The notes beneath the pieces are model-generated. The model did no database searches. It saw only the letters and a program-made list of their open reading frames with translations, and was not told where the DNA came from. DNA of 52,585 nucleotides from JBIYSM02 sp044759095 (GTDB lineage Bacteria; Bacillota; Bacilli; Brevibacillales; Brevibacillaceae), in assembly GCF_044759095.2 (NCBI RefSeq), contig NZ_JBIYSM020000034.1, positions 1 to 52,585 on the forward strand, given 5' to 3'. The stretch's first letter is position 1, and each line of letters begins with the position of its first letter. The position numbers were made by a program, and so were the translations under genes. Below, one piece after another: positions 1 to 9,050 of the stretch.

Positions 1-66
1 CAGGTACTTCTTTTTTCCGTAGTCGCTGGGGATTTTCCTTTGTTTAAGGACATTATTTCATACACC

Positions 67-208
67 AGAATTTATAAATTTGGACATCCCATACAGCCGC
101 TAGAAAAGTGTTCGGGGCCCCGCCCGGCGAAGAAAGGGACCCCACTCGGCTCAGCGATAGCTAACGCCGAGTGGGTTGAGGATAGCTAATGCCGGGTGGG
201 TTTTCTTA
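67..208 (+). repeat. R1 repeat, copy A (nested double hairpin)
   Basis: First of five copies of an intergenic repeat. It has an AT-rich head (GAATTTATAAATTTGG), a conserved lead-in ending in GGGGCCCC, and two nested hairpins. The outer stem is CCCGCCCGGC (119-128) with GCCGGGTGGG (191-200). The inner stem is CCCACTCGGC (141-150) with GCCGAGTGGG (166-175), closed by AGC-GATA-GCT. It ends in TTTTCTTA like an intrinsic terminator. It fills most of the space upstream of the yteA-like gene. Confidence 0.85.
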
Positions 209-263
209 GCCGTCCTTGAGGGCATACTACAGAAAACAGCGAGCGAAAAGGATGGTGTCTTGC

Positions 264-1025
264 GTGGACAAGGAGAAGATAGCCAAGTTTAAGCAGCGGT
301 TGCAGGAGCAAAAGCGGGAGTTGGAAGAGCGTGTGCAGGCGCACTACGGAATGCGGGAACCAATGGCTAGCTCTCTTCAGGAGTTTAGCATGTATGACAA
401 CCACCCGGCCGATATCGGAAGTGAAATGTTCGAACGGGAAAAGGATCTCGCGCTGGACAGTCTGGACAGGGAAACACTGAAGGAGATCGACCAGGCCCTA
501 ACTCGAATGGAGGAAGGCACATACGGAATCTGTACCGTTTGCGGCCAACCGATTCCCGACGAGCGGCTGGAATCGCTGCCGCAGGCGCAAACCTGCAAGG
601 AACATGCCCCTGCCCCAATCATCAACCAGTCCCGTCCGATCGAGGAAGAGTTTTTGCAGCCGCCGTTTGGCCGTACTTCCCTGGATGAAAAAGAAGGGCA
701 AAACGGATTTGACGGTGAGGACGCCTGGCAAATCGTGGAGGCGTGGGGCACGTCCAGCACGCCGTTTTCCTTTGTAGACAACGACAAAACAGATTACAAG
801 GAGATGTACATCGAGTCGGATGAACCGGACGGGTTCACCGAAGCCGTTGAACAGATCGGTTATACCGACATCCACGGCTACCACGGACCGGACAGCGTCA
901 AATTCATGCGAAGCGGCACGTATGAAGAGTATATGCGAAAGGGGGAGGGAAAAGGAAACTTTCTCTCGTATGAGGACTATCTGGCGGAGCGGGCGGAACG
1001 AGAGGGTCGGAATGATCTTCTGTAG
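264..1025 (+). CDS. yteA: YteA-family TraR/DksA-type zinc-finger protein
   Basis: Probable sporulation-associated protein of the YteA family, whose molecular role is not established. The N-terminal third is a charged helical segment (KIAKFKQRLQEQKRELEERV) likely to form a coiled coil. It is followed by a DksA/TraR-like zinc finger in which CTVC pairs with a later TCKEH, so the last ligand may be His rather than Cys. The C-terminal half is acidic and carries the YteA-type tail. GTG at 264 is preferred because it starts on the conserved helix with AAAAGGA about 11 bases upstream. ATG at 252 and an upstream ATG at 216 are also in frame. The next gene starts 18 bases after the stop. Confidence 0.8.
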   Translation: MDKEKIAKFKQRLQEQKRELEERVQAHYGMREPMASSLQEFSMYDNHPADIGSEMFEREKDLALDSLDRETLKEIDQALTRMEEGTYGICTVCGQPIPDERLESLPQAQTCKEHAPAPIINQSRPIEEEFLQPPFGRTSLDEKEGQNGFDGEDAWQIVEAWGTSSTPFSFVDNDKTDYKEMYIESDEPDGFTEAVEQIGYTDIHGYHGPDSVKFMRSGTYEEYMRKGEGKGNFLSYEDYLAERAEREGRNDLL

Positions 1026-1043
1026 GCGAGGAGGCGTTCACTT

Positions 1044-2162
1044 TTGCAGATCGAGCGAATCGAAACGTATCCGCTGCTTTATCGGCTGCAGCAGCCCTAC
1101 GGGGACGCCAACGGCTACAAAAAATACCGCACCTGTTATTTGATTCGCATCATCACGCGCTCCGGGGTGGATGGCTGGGGAGAGATTGTCGACTGGTTGC
1201 CGACGCTGCACAAAGGATTTGTAGAGCGAATCGTTCCGTATCTCCTGGGCAAACAGGCAACGGCACACTTGCCCCTGATTGACGTCGTCGGCAAATGGCA
1301 CCAGCGGGCTGCGGCCGGGGTCAGTATGGCATTGACAGAGATTGTCGCCAAGCGAGCCGGTTTGTCTGTCTGCGAGTTGTGGGGGGGCCTGTTTCACGAA
1401 ACGATCCCCGTTTACGCATCGTTTCAGTCCTACACCGACCAAGCGGACTGGCAGAGGCGCTCCTTGCAGCGGGTAATGCAGCAGGCGGAAGCGGGTTTTA
1501 CGCAGATGAAAGTGAAGATCGGCGGGAGAGCGATGCAGGTGGATCAAGCACACATCGAGCTGCTCCGTGCCAGCTTGCCAGCGACCGTTCAGCTTGCTCT
1601 TGACGCCAATCAAAGCTACGATCTGTCTGCCGCGCGCAAGTGGGAGAGGGTGTTTTCCCGCTATGAAGACTGGATGTGGCTGGAAGAGCCGATGCCGATG
1701 GAGCGGGTGCTGGATTACGAAAAGCTGCGCCAAAGCATTTCGGTTGCGGTCGCCGGCGGAGAAAATCTGGTTCGCTGTGCGCAGTACCTGCCGCTGTTGA
1801 AACATGGAGCCGTGGACATCATCCAACCGGATCCGATGCACGCGGAGGGGATGGACGGCTTTCGGGCCAATTTGCAGTTGGCAAGACAATTCGGTTTGCG
1901 CGTATCTCCCCACGTGTTTGACGGGTCTTTGGCACGTTTGTACGCGCTGTTTGCCCAGGCTTGCCTGCCGCCATGGAGCAAAATGGACGCGGAACCGGTT
2001 GAACCGGTTGAGTGGGATGTGATGGAAAATCCGTTTACACAGCTGTTTGAACTTACCCCCGAAAACGGAAGGGTAAAAATACCGCAGGGTCCGGGAATCG
2101 GAGTGGAACCGAATTGGGACATCATCAACGCGACACGCTGGGACGGCAGTTCATACACGTAA
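1044..2162 (+). CDS. Enolase-superfamily enzyme (mandelate racemase / muconate lactonizing type)
   Basis: A 372-residue protein with the superfamily layout: an N-terminal capping domain (about 1-120) and a TIM barrel. Visible catalytic residues are KVK at 156-158 (acid/base Lys), metal ligands Asp187 in LDAN, Glu214/215 in WLEEP and Glu240 in AGGEN, and His290 in SPHVFDG. This fits a Mg-dependent racemase, cycloisomerase or sugar-acid dehydratase; the substrate cannot be read from the sequence. It starts at TTG 1044 behind GCGAGGAGGCG. It is packed between yteA and an MFS exporter (17-base gap), so the three may be co-transcribed. Confidence 0.8.
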   Translation: MQIERIETYPLLYRLQQPYGDANGYKKYRTCYLIRIITRSGVDGWGEIVDWLPTLHKGFVERIVPYLLGKQATAHLPLIDVVGKWHQRAAAGVSMALTEIVAKRAGLSVCELWGGLFHETIPVYASFQSYTDQADWQRRSLQRVMQQAEAGFTQMKVKIGGRAMQVDQAHIELLRASLPATVQLALDANQSYDLSAARKWERVFSRYEDWMWLEEPMPMERVLDYEKLRQSISVAVAGGENLVRCAQYLPLLKHGAVDIIQPDPMHAEGMDGFRANLQLARQFGLRVSPHVFDGSLARLYALFAQACLPPWSKMDAEPVEPVEWDVMENPFTQLFELTPENGRVKIPQGPGIGVEPNWDIINATRWDGSSYT

Positions 2163-2179
2163 GAAGTAAGGAGTAAACG

Positions 2180-3571
2180 ATGGCACAAAACACGAAAAAC
2201 CTAATTGGATTGACGGGTGTGCCGTTAGTCATGGTGCTCGGCAACTCCATGCTGATACCGGTGCTCCCAACAATGAAAGCAAAAATGGATTTGACGGGGT
2301 TCCAAACCAGTTTGCTGATCACTGCCTTTTCCATCGCAGCCGGTATCGTCATTCCTTTGGCGGGGTATTTGTCTGACCGCTTTGGGCGCAAAATCGTCGT
2401 GACACTGGCGCTCGGGCTGTACGGAGCAGGGGGATTGCTGGCCGGACTGGCGGCGCTGTGGTGGGACGACCCGTATTTCATGATCATGGCAGGCCGTGTT
2501 TTGCAGGGGATCGGAGCAGCCGGAACGGCCCCCATTGCGATGGCACTGGCGGGAGACCTGTTTAACGGGGCGTCGGAAAGCCGGGCGTTGGGATTGATGG
2601 AAACGTCCAACGGAATCGGCAAAGTGCTGAGCCCCATTATTGGCTCGCTGTTGGCTTTGATCGCCTGGTACATGGTATTTCTCGCCTTTCCCGTGATATG
2701 CGGAGCGGTTCTGCTGCTGTTCCTGTTTCTCGTAAAGGAAAAAAAGCAGAACAAGGAACCAATGCCGGTCAAACAGTACCTTCAATCGATCAAACAGGTA
2801 TTTAAGCAGCACGGCAAGTGGCTCGTTCCGGCGTTTTTCATCGGCAGCATCTGCTTGTTTACCCTGTTTGGGGTCCTGTTTTACCTGTCCGATCTGCTGG
2901 AGGAAAAGTACAAAATCGACGGCGTGGCAAAAGGCGGCGTCCTGGCCATTCCTCTGCTGGCGATGAGCATCACGGCGTACCTCACCGGTATCATTATCAA
3001 GAAAAAGCTGAAATTGATGAGATTCTTCGTCATCATCGGCATGTTTCTTCTGGCTGCCTCGTACGTAATCGCCAGTTTTGTGAAGGGGGCGTTTCTCCTC
3101 ATCGGCATTTTGGTGATAGGAAGCACAGGTACAGGGATGATTCTGCCCTGTCTCAACAGCATGATCATCGGGGCGGTGAAAAAGTCGGAGCGGGGGATGA
3201 TCACTTCCCTGTACAGCGGTGTCCGCTTCATCGGCGTGGCGGTAGGTCCGCCTGTCTTCACCTGGCTGCTTGATTTTTCCCGCGACGTGATGTTCTACTC
3301 CATTGCCGGGTTGTCCGCCTTGTTTGGAGTGATGGCTGTTCTTTTTCTGAGACCCAAGCAGGCTCCTGTGGAGGAAGGCGCCGAGCAGGGAGGGGGCAGC
3401 GGACAATCAGCGGAGACGAACGCGTTTCATCAGATTGCCGAAATACTGGGAGTTAAGAGCGAGACCCAGGAAGAGAAACAGCGGGAAAAAGCTGTGGATA
3501 CCTATGGTTTTGATCCCAACGCTCTGATTGATCGGCTGATGAACGGCAAGAAAAAAAAGGAGAAAAGCTGA
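2180..3571 (+). CDS. MFS efflux transporter
   Basis: A 463-residue major facilitator protein with twelve predicted membrane spans. Motif A-like GYLSDRFGRK follows TM2, and a motif C-like glycine/proline segment is near SPIIGSLL in TM5. About 60 polar residues follow the last helix, ending in a Lys-rich tail. It resembles the DHA1 drug/siderophore exporters such as the YmfD type, but the substrate is unknown. ATG 2180 has TAAGGAG eight bases upstream. A terminator follows directly. Confidence 0.85.
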   Translation: MAQNTKNLIGLTGVPLVMVLGNSMLIPVLPTMKAKMDLTGFQTSLLITAFSIAAGIVIPLAGYLSDRFGRKIVVTLALGLYGAGGLLAGLAALWWDDPYFMIMAGRVLQGIGAAGTAPIAMALAGDLFNGASESRALGLMETSNGIGKVLSPIIGSLLALIAWYMVFLAFPVICGAVLLLFLFLVKEKKQNKEPMPVKQYLQSIKQVFKQHGKWLVPAFFIGSICLFTLFGVLFYLSDLLEEKYKIDGVAKGGVLAIPLLAMSITAYLTGIIIKKKLKLMRFFVIIGMFLLAASYVIASFVKGAFLLIGILVIGSTGTGMILPCLNSMIIGAVKKSERGMITSLYSGVRFIGVAVGPPVFTWLLDFSRDVMFYSIAGLSALFGVMAVLFLRPKQAPVEEGAEQGGGSGQSAETNAFHQIAEILGVKSETQEEKQREKAVDTYGFDPNALIDRLMNGKKKKEKS

Positions 3572-3574
3572 CAG

Positions 3575-3605
3575 GGCATCTCACCGCTACGGGTGGATGC
3601 CTTTT
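3575..3605 (+). terminator. Intrinsic terminator after the MFS gene
   Basis: GGCATC (3575-3580) plus CACC pairs with GGTG plus GATGCC (3596-3601) with one bulged base, followed by TTTT. It sits between convergent genes and ends the yteA-MFS run. Confidence 0.7.
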
Positions 3606-3618
3606 CGTGGTGTCGGGA

Positions 3619-4092
3619 TTACGGGGTGACAAAGCGGTGGTGACGGAGATGAGCGAGTGTGAGCGGGTACACGTCATCGTACAGGTACCGGCTGAAATGC
3701 GGGTTGTCTTTTACGTATTGAGGAATGACGTCAAAAAGCAGCGCTTCTTCCACGTCTGCGCCCGCCGGCTCGGCCACCTGACGATCAACGCGGGCCACAT
3801 AGATATCTTTCACAATCACGTCGTTTATGACATATTGGCCGATTTGCTCGATGGCCGACAAGGAGTAGCCTGTTTCTTCAAACGTTTCCCGCACCGCTGC
3901 CGCCAAACTGGTTTCACCCGGCTCCACTTTTCCGCCAGGGAGCTCGATGCCGCGCTGGCGGTGGCGGGTGAACAGCAATTTTCCTTCCAGAAAGGGAAAG
4001 ACGAGGACGTGCCGTGCCGTGCGCTGACGAAAAACCTTCGGATCAAAGGTGAGTGTGACGGGCAGGCCGAAATCGTCGAAAAACGAATACAT
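3619..4092 (-). CDS. ytkD: Nudix hydrolase of the YtkD type
   Basis: A 157-residue Nudix protein. The Nudix box runs from Gly54 to Tyr76: Gly54, five residues, Glu60, seven residues, then REtfEEtGY. The start MYSFFDD, the overall length and the ending match the YtkD family, which acts as a nucleoside triphosphatase (8-oxo-dGTP sanitation) and has been linked to RNA 5-prime pyrophosphohydrolase activity in Bacillus. The activity here is inferred from family membership. It lies three bases downstream of a flavoprotein gene on the same strand, suggesting co-transcription. Confidence 0.82.
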   Translation of the reverse strand: MYSFFDDFGLPVTLTFDPKVFRQRTARHVLVFPFLEGKLLFTRHRQRGIELPGGKVEPGETSLAAAVRETFEETGYSLSAIEQIGQYVINDVIVKDIYVARVDRQVAEPAGADVEEALLFDVIPQYVKDNPHFSRYLYDDVYPLTLAHLRHHRFVTP

Positions 4093-4095
4093 GAA

Positions 4096-5031
4096 CTATG
4101 ACTCCTTTGCTTGAAGGGATATGTGTTTCACGGCCTTCATTGCCTGACCTGCCGCCAGGGACAAGCTTGCATATGCGGCTCCGTTGGTCACGTCCCCGAT
4201 GGCGTAGATCCAACCGGAGGCGGTCGCCTGACAAACATCCGTCACGACGTAACCGTCACCATATGTAGCCAAGCCATCCAGCCCCTCACTGTTTCCGCGA
4301 ACGCCGATACGCGGCAGAACCCAATGAACGGCCAGTGTTGCCGGCGTTTCAGGCAGGCTGGAGCGGAGGACGAGAACGGCTTTGCCGTCTTGTTCTGTAC
4401 ATGCGGCAATTTCTGTCTCAAACAGCACCTGTACGTTGGAACAGGAGTTCAGGCGTTCCACCCATTGCGGCCGGGCACGGAAGCTGTTTCGCCGCACGAG
4501 CAGGTAGATGTTGCGAGCATATGGTGCCAGATTGCAGGCGCTCTCAACGGCCCTGTCCCCGCCGCCGACGATGGCGACGTCCTGACCGGAAACGGTCTCT
4601 CCCTGAGCCGTGGTGGAAAACCAGGGAACCAACACCTGCCCGCACGATTCAAGTGCCGGAATCGTGTTGGGGCGCACACCGGTGGCGACAATCAGAAAAT
4701 CCGTCTGGTACGTCGCCTTGTTAGTTTTTACCTGGCGGTTGCGGGCGTCGACCGCCAGCAGTTTTTCCCCCAATCGGATGTCAAAGGAATGCAGGGTCCG
4801 GTGTCCCAGCAATTCTTTCAGAAGCGCAGTCCCATTGGGGTAAACGCAAGGAGGAAAATCCCATATTTCATTGTGGATCTGAAGCAGTTGCCCGCCCAGC
4901 TGTTGCGACTGTTCCAAGAGGACCGCGGACAGTCCGAGCCGATCGCACCAGATAGCGGCAGACATCCCGGCCATACCGCCCCCGACAATCAGCACCTGTA
5001 CATGTTCCACATTTGTTTCCCCGCTTCCCAA
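4096..5031 (-). CDS. Thioredoxin-reductase-like FAD/NAD(P)H oxidoreductase without CxxC
   Basis: A 311-residue two-dinucleotide-fold flavoprotein. The FAD-binding GGGMAG is at about 17-22, ATGVRP is near 117-121, the NAD(P)-binding VAIVGGGDRAVESA starts near 152, and the second FAD motif IGD is near the C-terminus. Where thioredoxin reductase has its redox CxxC, this protein reads VPWFSTTAQG, so it cannot act as a classical thioredoxin reductase. A ferredoxin/flavodoxin-NADP reductase-like role is more likely. The longest start is TTG 5031 with AGGAACG upstream; GTG 5010 is an alternative. It is upstream of ytkD in the same unit. Confidence 0.78.
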   Translation of the reverse strand: MGSGETNVEHVQVLIVGGGMAGMSAAIWCDRLGLSAVLLEQSQQLGGQLLQIHNEIWDFPPCVYPNGTALLKELLGHRTLHSFDIRLGEKLLAVDARNRQVKTNKATYQTDFLIVATGVRPNTIPALESCGQVLVPWFSTTAQGETVSGQDVAIVGGGDRAVESACNLAPYARNIYLLVRRNSFRARPQWVERLNSCSNVQVLFETEIAACTEQDGKAVLVLRSSLPETPATLAVHWVLPRIGVRGNSEGLDGLATYGDGYVVTDVCQATASGWIYAIGDVTNGAAYASLSLAAGQAMKAVKHISLQAKES

Positions 5032-5116
5032 ATCGTTCCTGTATTGTTTGGTAACAGTTTTAGACTACCGTTTCCGGCTGGCAAGTTCAAGTGCGCGCTG
5101 TGCAGCTGGAATGAGG

Positions 5117-5149
5117 AAAAACAACCATTCCGTCAAGACGGAATGGTTG
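5117..5149 (-). terminator. Intrinsic terminator of the SulP gene, with the stop codon in its loop
   Basis: An 11-bp perfect stem (5122-5132 with 5139-5149) is followed on the minus strand by TTTTT. The TGA stop codon of the SulP gene (5133-5135) is part of the six-base loop, so the last codons form one stem arm. Confidence 0.85.
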
Positions 5150-6875
5150 CATCTGCATGCTGTTTTTGTGACAGACGGCTGCACTCCTGGAACGCGTTGT
5201 GCTTGCAGCCGATGCACAAGCATGGATCCAACTTGGTCAGTGCGCTGTCAATGGCTTCAGCAGTGTGTTCAAACAGGTTTTCCTGTCCGATTTCCTGCAG
5301 CAGTCCCGAGCGTGTCAACAGTTTCCGCGGCTGATCTCTCAGGCCGGAGATCAGTATCTTACCCTGCTTTTTCTGTAGCCTGTTGAAAAAGCTGGAGAGG
5401 ATGGATTCACCCGTCGTATCGATATAAGGCACCTTTCCCATGCGAAGCAGGACAATCCTGGGTTCTTTGAGGGAGGCCTCGGCTATCGCTTTCTCCAACA
5501 TCCCGGTTGCCCCAAAAAATAGCGCTCCTTCTAAATTGTATATGGCGATTTGCGGACAGTCATGGTTTTCCGATACCACGTGGGGAACAACGCGTTTGTG
5601 CGCATCCGACAAGTCGGGGAGCGCCTTTTCCACATGAATTTCACTCATTTTTTTCGTAAACAGCAGAACGGCTAAAAGCAATCCTACCTCGACTGCCACA
5701 GTCAAGTTGACGAACACCGTCAGAAAGAATGTGACCAAGAGCAGGATCGTGTCGGTGGAGCGGGTTTTCAAAATGTGTACAAACTCTTTGCGTTCACTCA
5801 TGTTCCAGGCCACGAACATCAGGATGGGCGCCATTGCGGCCAGTGGAATGAGAGAGGCGTATGGTGCAAACAAAAGTAAAGTGAGCAGAACGACAAGGCC
5901 GTGCACAATGCCGGAGACGGGGGACGTCCCGCCGTTTTTAATATTGGTGGCGGTGCGGGCAATGGCGCCAGTGGCTGGGATTCCGCCGAAAAACGGCGTC
6001 ACGATGTTGGCGATGCCCTGTCCGATCAACTCCCGGTTGCTGTTGTGTTTTGTGCCGGTCATTTTGTCCGCTACCACCGCTGACAACAGGGATTCGATGC
6101 CTCCCAATGCCGCGATAATCAAAGCAGGTTTCCACAGAAGCACGATCTTTTCCCACGTGATCGCCGGGATGTGCAACTCAGGCAGCGAGCTTGGGATCGA
6201 ACCGAACGTAGAACCGATAGTCGCCACCTGTCCCGAGAACAGATAGGAGGCTGCCAGGCTTGACAAAAGCAGCCCGACAAGGGAACCGGGTATTCTCGGG
6301 AAAAAACGGGTAAATAGAAGCAGTACGGCAAAACAAATGAAGGCGGTAATGACACTGTAAGGATTAAACAGAGGGAGGTTGATCGCGATCTCTTTCATAT
6401 TGGCCAGAAATGACTCATGCTTGGGCAAATTCTCCAACCCCAAAAAGTTGCCCAGCTGTCCGGTAAAGATAATGACGGCAATACCGGCGGTAAACCCTAC
6501 GGTTACGGGACGGGGAATGTAACGAATCAACGAGCCCAAACGAAAGATTCCCATCAAAAGCAGCATCACTCCGGCCATGAGACCGGCAATCAACAGGTTT
6601 TCATAACCGTAGGTCATCACGATGGACAGCAAGATGGGGACAAACGCCCCGGTCGGTCCCCCAATCTGGTATCGAGATCCCCCGAACATCGAGATCAGGA
6701 TTCCCGCCACGATTGTCGTATAAATGCCGTACTCCGGTTTCACACCCGAGGCAATGGCAAAAGCCATCCCCAAAGGAATGGCAATGATACCGACGATGAA
6801 TCCGGAAATCAGGTCCTTGCGCAGATGCCCCCAGGAATAATCTCGAAACCTGCTTTGTGAGTTGTCCCTTTTCAT
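5133..6875 (-). CDS. SulP-family anion transporter with STAS domain and cysteine-rich tail
   Basis: A 580-residue SLC26/SulP transporter. Residues about 20-430 are hydrophobic helices including the family signature near GGPTGAF. A cytoplasmic STAS domain covers about 435-545 (IDTTG near its nucleotide loop). Substrates in this family include sulfate, bicarbonate and dicarboxylates; the substrate here is not readable. The C-terminal tail carries four cysteines (552, 554, 557, 565; CxCxxC then C), which is not part of the standard domain set. ATG 6875 follows AAGAAGGAA. A good sigma-A-type promoter lies in the 3-prime end of topB. Confidence 0.88.
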   Translation of the reverse strand: MKRDNSQSRFRDYSWGHLRKDLISGFIVGIIAIPLGMAFAIASGVKPEYGIYTTIVAGILISMFGGSRYQIGGPTGAFVPILLSIVMTYGYENLLIAGLMAGVMLLLMGIFRLGSLIRYIPRPVTVGFTAGIAVIIFTGQLGNFLGLENLPKHESFLANMKEIAINLPLFNPYSVITAFICFAVLLLFTRFFPRIPGSLVGLLLSSLAASYLFSGQVATIGSTFGSIPSSLPELHIPAITWEKIVLLWKPALIIAALGGIESLLSAVVADKMTGTKHNSNRELIGQGIANIVTPFFGGIPATGAIARTATNIKNGGTSPVSGIVHGLVVLLTLLLFAPYASLIPLAAMAPILMFVAWNMSERKEFVHILKTRSTDTILLLVTFFLTVFVNLTVAVEVGLLLAVLLFTKKMSEIHVEKALPDLSDAHKRVVPHVVSENHDCPQIAIYNLEGALFFGATGMLEKAIAEASLKEPRIVLLRMGKVPYIDTTGESILSSFFNRLQKKQGKILISGLRDQPRKLLTRSGLLQEIGQENLFEHTAEAIDSALTKLDPCLCIGCKHNAFQECSRLSQKQHADATIPS

Positions 6876-6914
6876 GAAGATTCCTTCTTTTTATGAGAAT
6901 TGTCGATCGCTTTC

Positions 6915-6944
6915 ATTATAATTTTTGTGCTAGGAAAATTTCAA
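6915..6944 (-). promoter_or_regulatory. Predicted sigma-A promoter of the SulP gene
   Basis: On the minus strand TTGAAA (6939-6944) and a perfect TATAAT (6915-6920) are 18 bases apart, 40 bases before the ATG. The -35 box overlaps the last codons of topB. Confidence 0.5.
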
Positions 6945-9050
6945 TTCAATCCTGCCGTTCTCCAGTGTCAGCTGAGCCTGAAACTTTTTCCCCTGCTTGG
7001 ACACGAAGCCTTTTATCATGCCGGTCTGTCCCTTGGTAAGCAGGGTTTTGATCTGATTTTCTGTCAACGTCTTGCCGCAGATTACCGGCCAGATGGTGAA
7101 TGAGCAGCGTTTTGCTTTCTTGTTGCTGCACTCCCAGCTTTTATAGGCCTTGATTACCGATCCGCCGCACAGGGGGCAGCTTCCGATTGCCAGTTCCGTC
7201 CTGGCCAATCGCTCCGGCTCTGCTTTTTGCACGTGCTCGACGATCACATGGGTCAGTTTTTTGATGTTTTCCATAAAAGAGCCGGGCGTGTAGGTTCCTT
7301 TCTGCACGTCGGCAATCCGTTTTTCCCACTGCCCTGTCAGCTCGGCAGACAGCAGCAGCTGAGGGCCGTTTTTTTCAATTAATCGGATCAGTTCTTTCCC
7401 TTTCTGTGTGGGGAGCAACGCCTTGTTTTTCACTTCAATGTAGCCGACCTGTTTCAGCCGTTCGATGATCCCTGCACGAGTGGCAGGTGTACCCAAGCCG
7501 TGTTCCTTCATCGCCTGCTTCAATTCGTGGTCTTCCAGCTCTTTTCCTGCGTGCTCCATCGCAGACAGCAGACTGTCTTCCGTATGCGGTTTCGGCGGCT
7601 GTGTCTTTCCCTGCTTGCAGAGGGTATCCGCACAGGTTACACGCTGGCCTACCGAAAGCTTGGGAATCGGGTCGTCACTCATCTCTTCGTCGGGATCGCG
7701 CTGCTTCTTTCTTTTCCTCGTACCGCTCTCCTGCTGCCAGGGTCCCTGCTCCACCAATCGCCATCCGTGGGAGATCAATTGTTTGGACTTGGACTGAAAC
7801 GTTTCCTCGGCAACCACTGTCACGACGCTTACCTCCCGATAGACGGCAGGCGGGTAGAACTGGGCGAGAAAGCGGCGGGCGATCAAGTCGTACACCTTTT
7901 GCTCCAGATCCTTCAGCTGCTTGGCCGGTTCCGGGGTTGGGATAATCGCGTGGTGATCGCCGATCAGATCGTCCCGGACCACCCGTCTGTTGTTTGCCGT
8001 GACGAGAGAGCGGTTTGCCTGTTCAACCAGGGGCGAATAATGTGAATGCCGTCCCAGCTCTGCAAGAATGCTCGGAAGCGTCCGCACCAGATCGGAGGAG
8101 AGATAGGGTGAGTCGGTCCGCGGATACGTAATCAGTTTTCGCTCGTACAGCGTTTGGGCAGTTTTCAGCGTCTGCGCTGCGGTAAGATCGAACAGCCGGT
8201 TGCAGGTTCGCTGCAGCGAGGTGAGATCAAACAAGAGCGGAGGCCGTTCATTCGTCTCTTTATCTTCATACTGTAGGACAGAGCCGAGCTGCCCCTTCAC
8301 TTTGCTTTCCAGCCGTTTCGCAGCTGCTTCGTCGTCGAAACGGCTGCCTTCCGGACAAAACCACTTGCCGCGATACCGATTTGCCCCGTCTGAAAATGTT
8401 GCATACAGCTCCCAGTACTCGCTGGATTCAAACTGATCAATCTCCTGCTGTCGCTTGACCAGCAGGGCAAGGGTGGGGGTCTGGACACGTCCGATGGAGA
8501 GCAGGTCCCCAAATTTGCAGGTGTATCCCCGCGACGCGTTGATCCCCACCAGCCAATCGCCTCGGGACCGACACTCCGCGGCGTAGTACAGGTTGTCGTA
8601 TTCGCTTGCCGGCTTGAGTGCGGCGAATGCCTCGCGAATGGCTTCCTTGGTCAAGGAGGCTGTCCACAGACGCTTGGTCGGAAGGTGGGCCATCTTCAGG
8701 TAGTTGACGATGTAGCGAAAGACGAGCTCGCCTTCCCGCCCGCTGTCGCACGCATTAATCAGTCCGACGCTCTGCTTCATCAACTGTTCCAGCACTTTCA
8801 GCTGCTGTCTCGTTTTGAAATTGGCCTTCAGACGGAAGGAGGGGATGATGGGCAGCTGCCCAAGCGACCAACTCTTCCATTTTTTATCGTAGTCTTCCGG
8901 GTCGCACAGCTGCACCAGGTGACCGATGGCCCAGGAAAGGTAGTATCGGTCGCTTTCCAGATAGTTTTCACGTTTGCGAAAACCGCCCAGTGCATCGGCG
9001 ATCGCCCTGGCTGCACTCGGCTTTTCCGCTATGATCAACACTTTTCCCAT
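6930..9050 (-). CDS. topB: DNA topoisomerase III (type IA)
   Basis: Type IA topoisomerase that passes single strands through a transient 5-prime phosphotyrosine break and acts in decatenation and recombination. From the chosen ATG (9050) the protein has 706 residues. An N-terminal Toprim domain starts with KVLIIAEKPSAA and carries DSGREGE (about 102-108). The catalytic Tyr309 sits in LITYPRTDS. A C-terminal four-cysteine zinc ribbon begins with CPLCGG (Cys625, 628, 641, 649). The longer frame upstream of 9050 has no family similarity, so the first MGKVLIIAEKPS is taken as the start, with GAAAGGGA before it. Confidence 0.92.
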   Translation of the reverse strand: MGKVLIIAEKPSAARAIADALGGFRKRENYLESDRYYLSWAIGHLVQLCDPEDYDKKWKSWSLGQLPIIPSFRLKANFKTRQQLKVLEQLMKQSVGLINACDSGREGELVFRYIVNYLKMAHLPTKRLWTASLTKEAIREAFAALKPASEYDNLYYAAECRSRGDWLVGINASRGYTCKFGDLLSIGRVQTPTLALLVKRQQEIDQFESSEYWELYATFSDGANRYRGKWFCPEGSRFDDEAAAKRLESKVKGQLGSVLQYEDKETNERPPLLFDLTSLQRTCNRLFDLTAAQTLKTAQTLYERKLITYPRTDSPYLSSDLVRTLPSILAELGRHSHYSPLVEQANRSLVTANNRRVVRDDLIGDHHAIIPTPEPAKQLKDLEQKVYDLIARRFLAQFYPPAVYREVSVVTVVAEETFQSKSKQLISHGWRLVEQGPWQQESGTRKRKKQRDPDEEMSDDPIPKLSVGQRVTCADTLCKQGKTQPPKPHTEDSLLSAMEHAGKELEDHELKQAMKEHGLGTPATRAGIIERLKQVGYIEVKNKALLPTQKGKELIRLIEKNGPQLLLSAELTGQWEKRIADVQKGTYTPGSFMENIKKLTHVIVEHVQKAEPERLARTELAIGSCPLCGGSVIKAYKSWECSNKKAKRCSFTIWPVICGKTLTENQIKTLLTKGQTGMIKGFVSKQGKKFQAQLTLENGRIELKFS

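Noticed and set aside
1..53. Minus-strand ATG at 53 opening a frame that leaves the window (MSLNKGKSPATTEKRST)
   Set aside because: No Shine-Dalgarno sequence upstream and only 17 codons visible; it could be a gene start but cannot be supported.
67..208. R1 copies as CRISPR repeats, tRNA-like genes or complete MITEs
   Set aside because: The copies are dispersed, not arrayed with spacers; there is no tRNA fold; no terminal inverted repeats or target duplications were seen at the outer borders.
4111..5334. Plus-strand open frame of 407 codons
   Set aside because: Shadow of the flavoprotein and the SulP 3-prime end on the other strand; composition is unlike a real protein.
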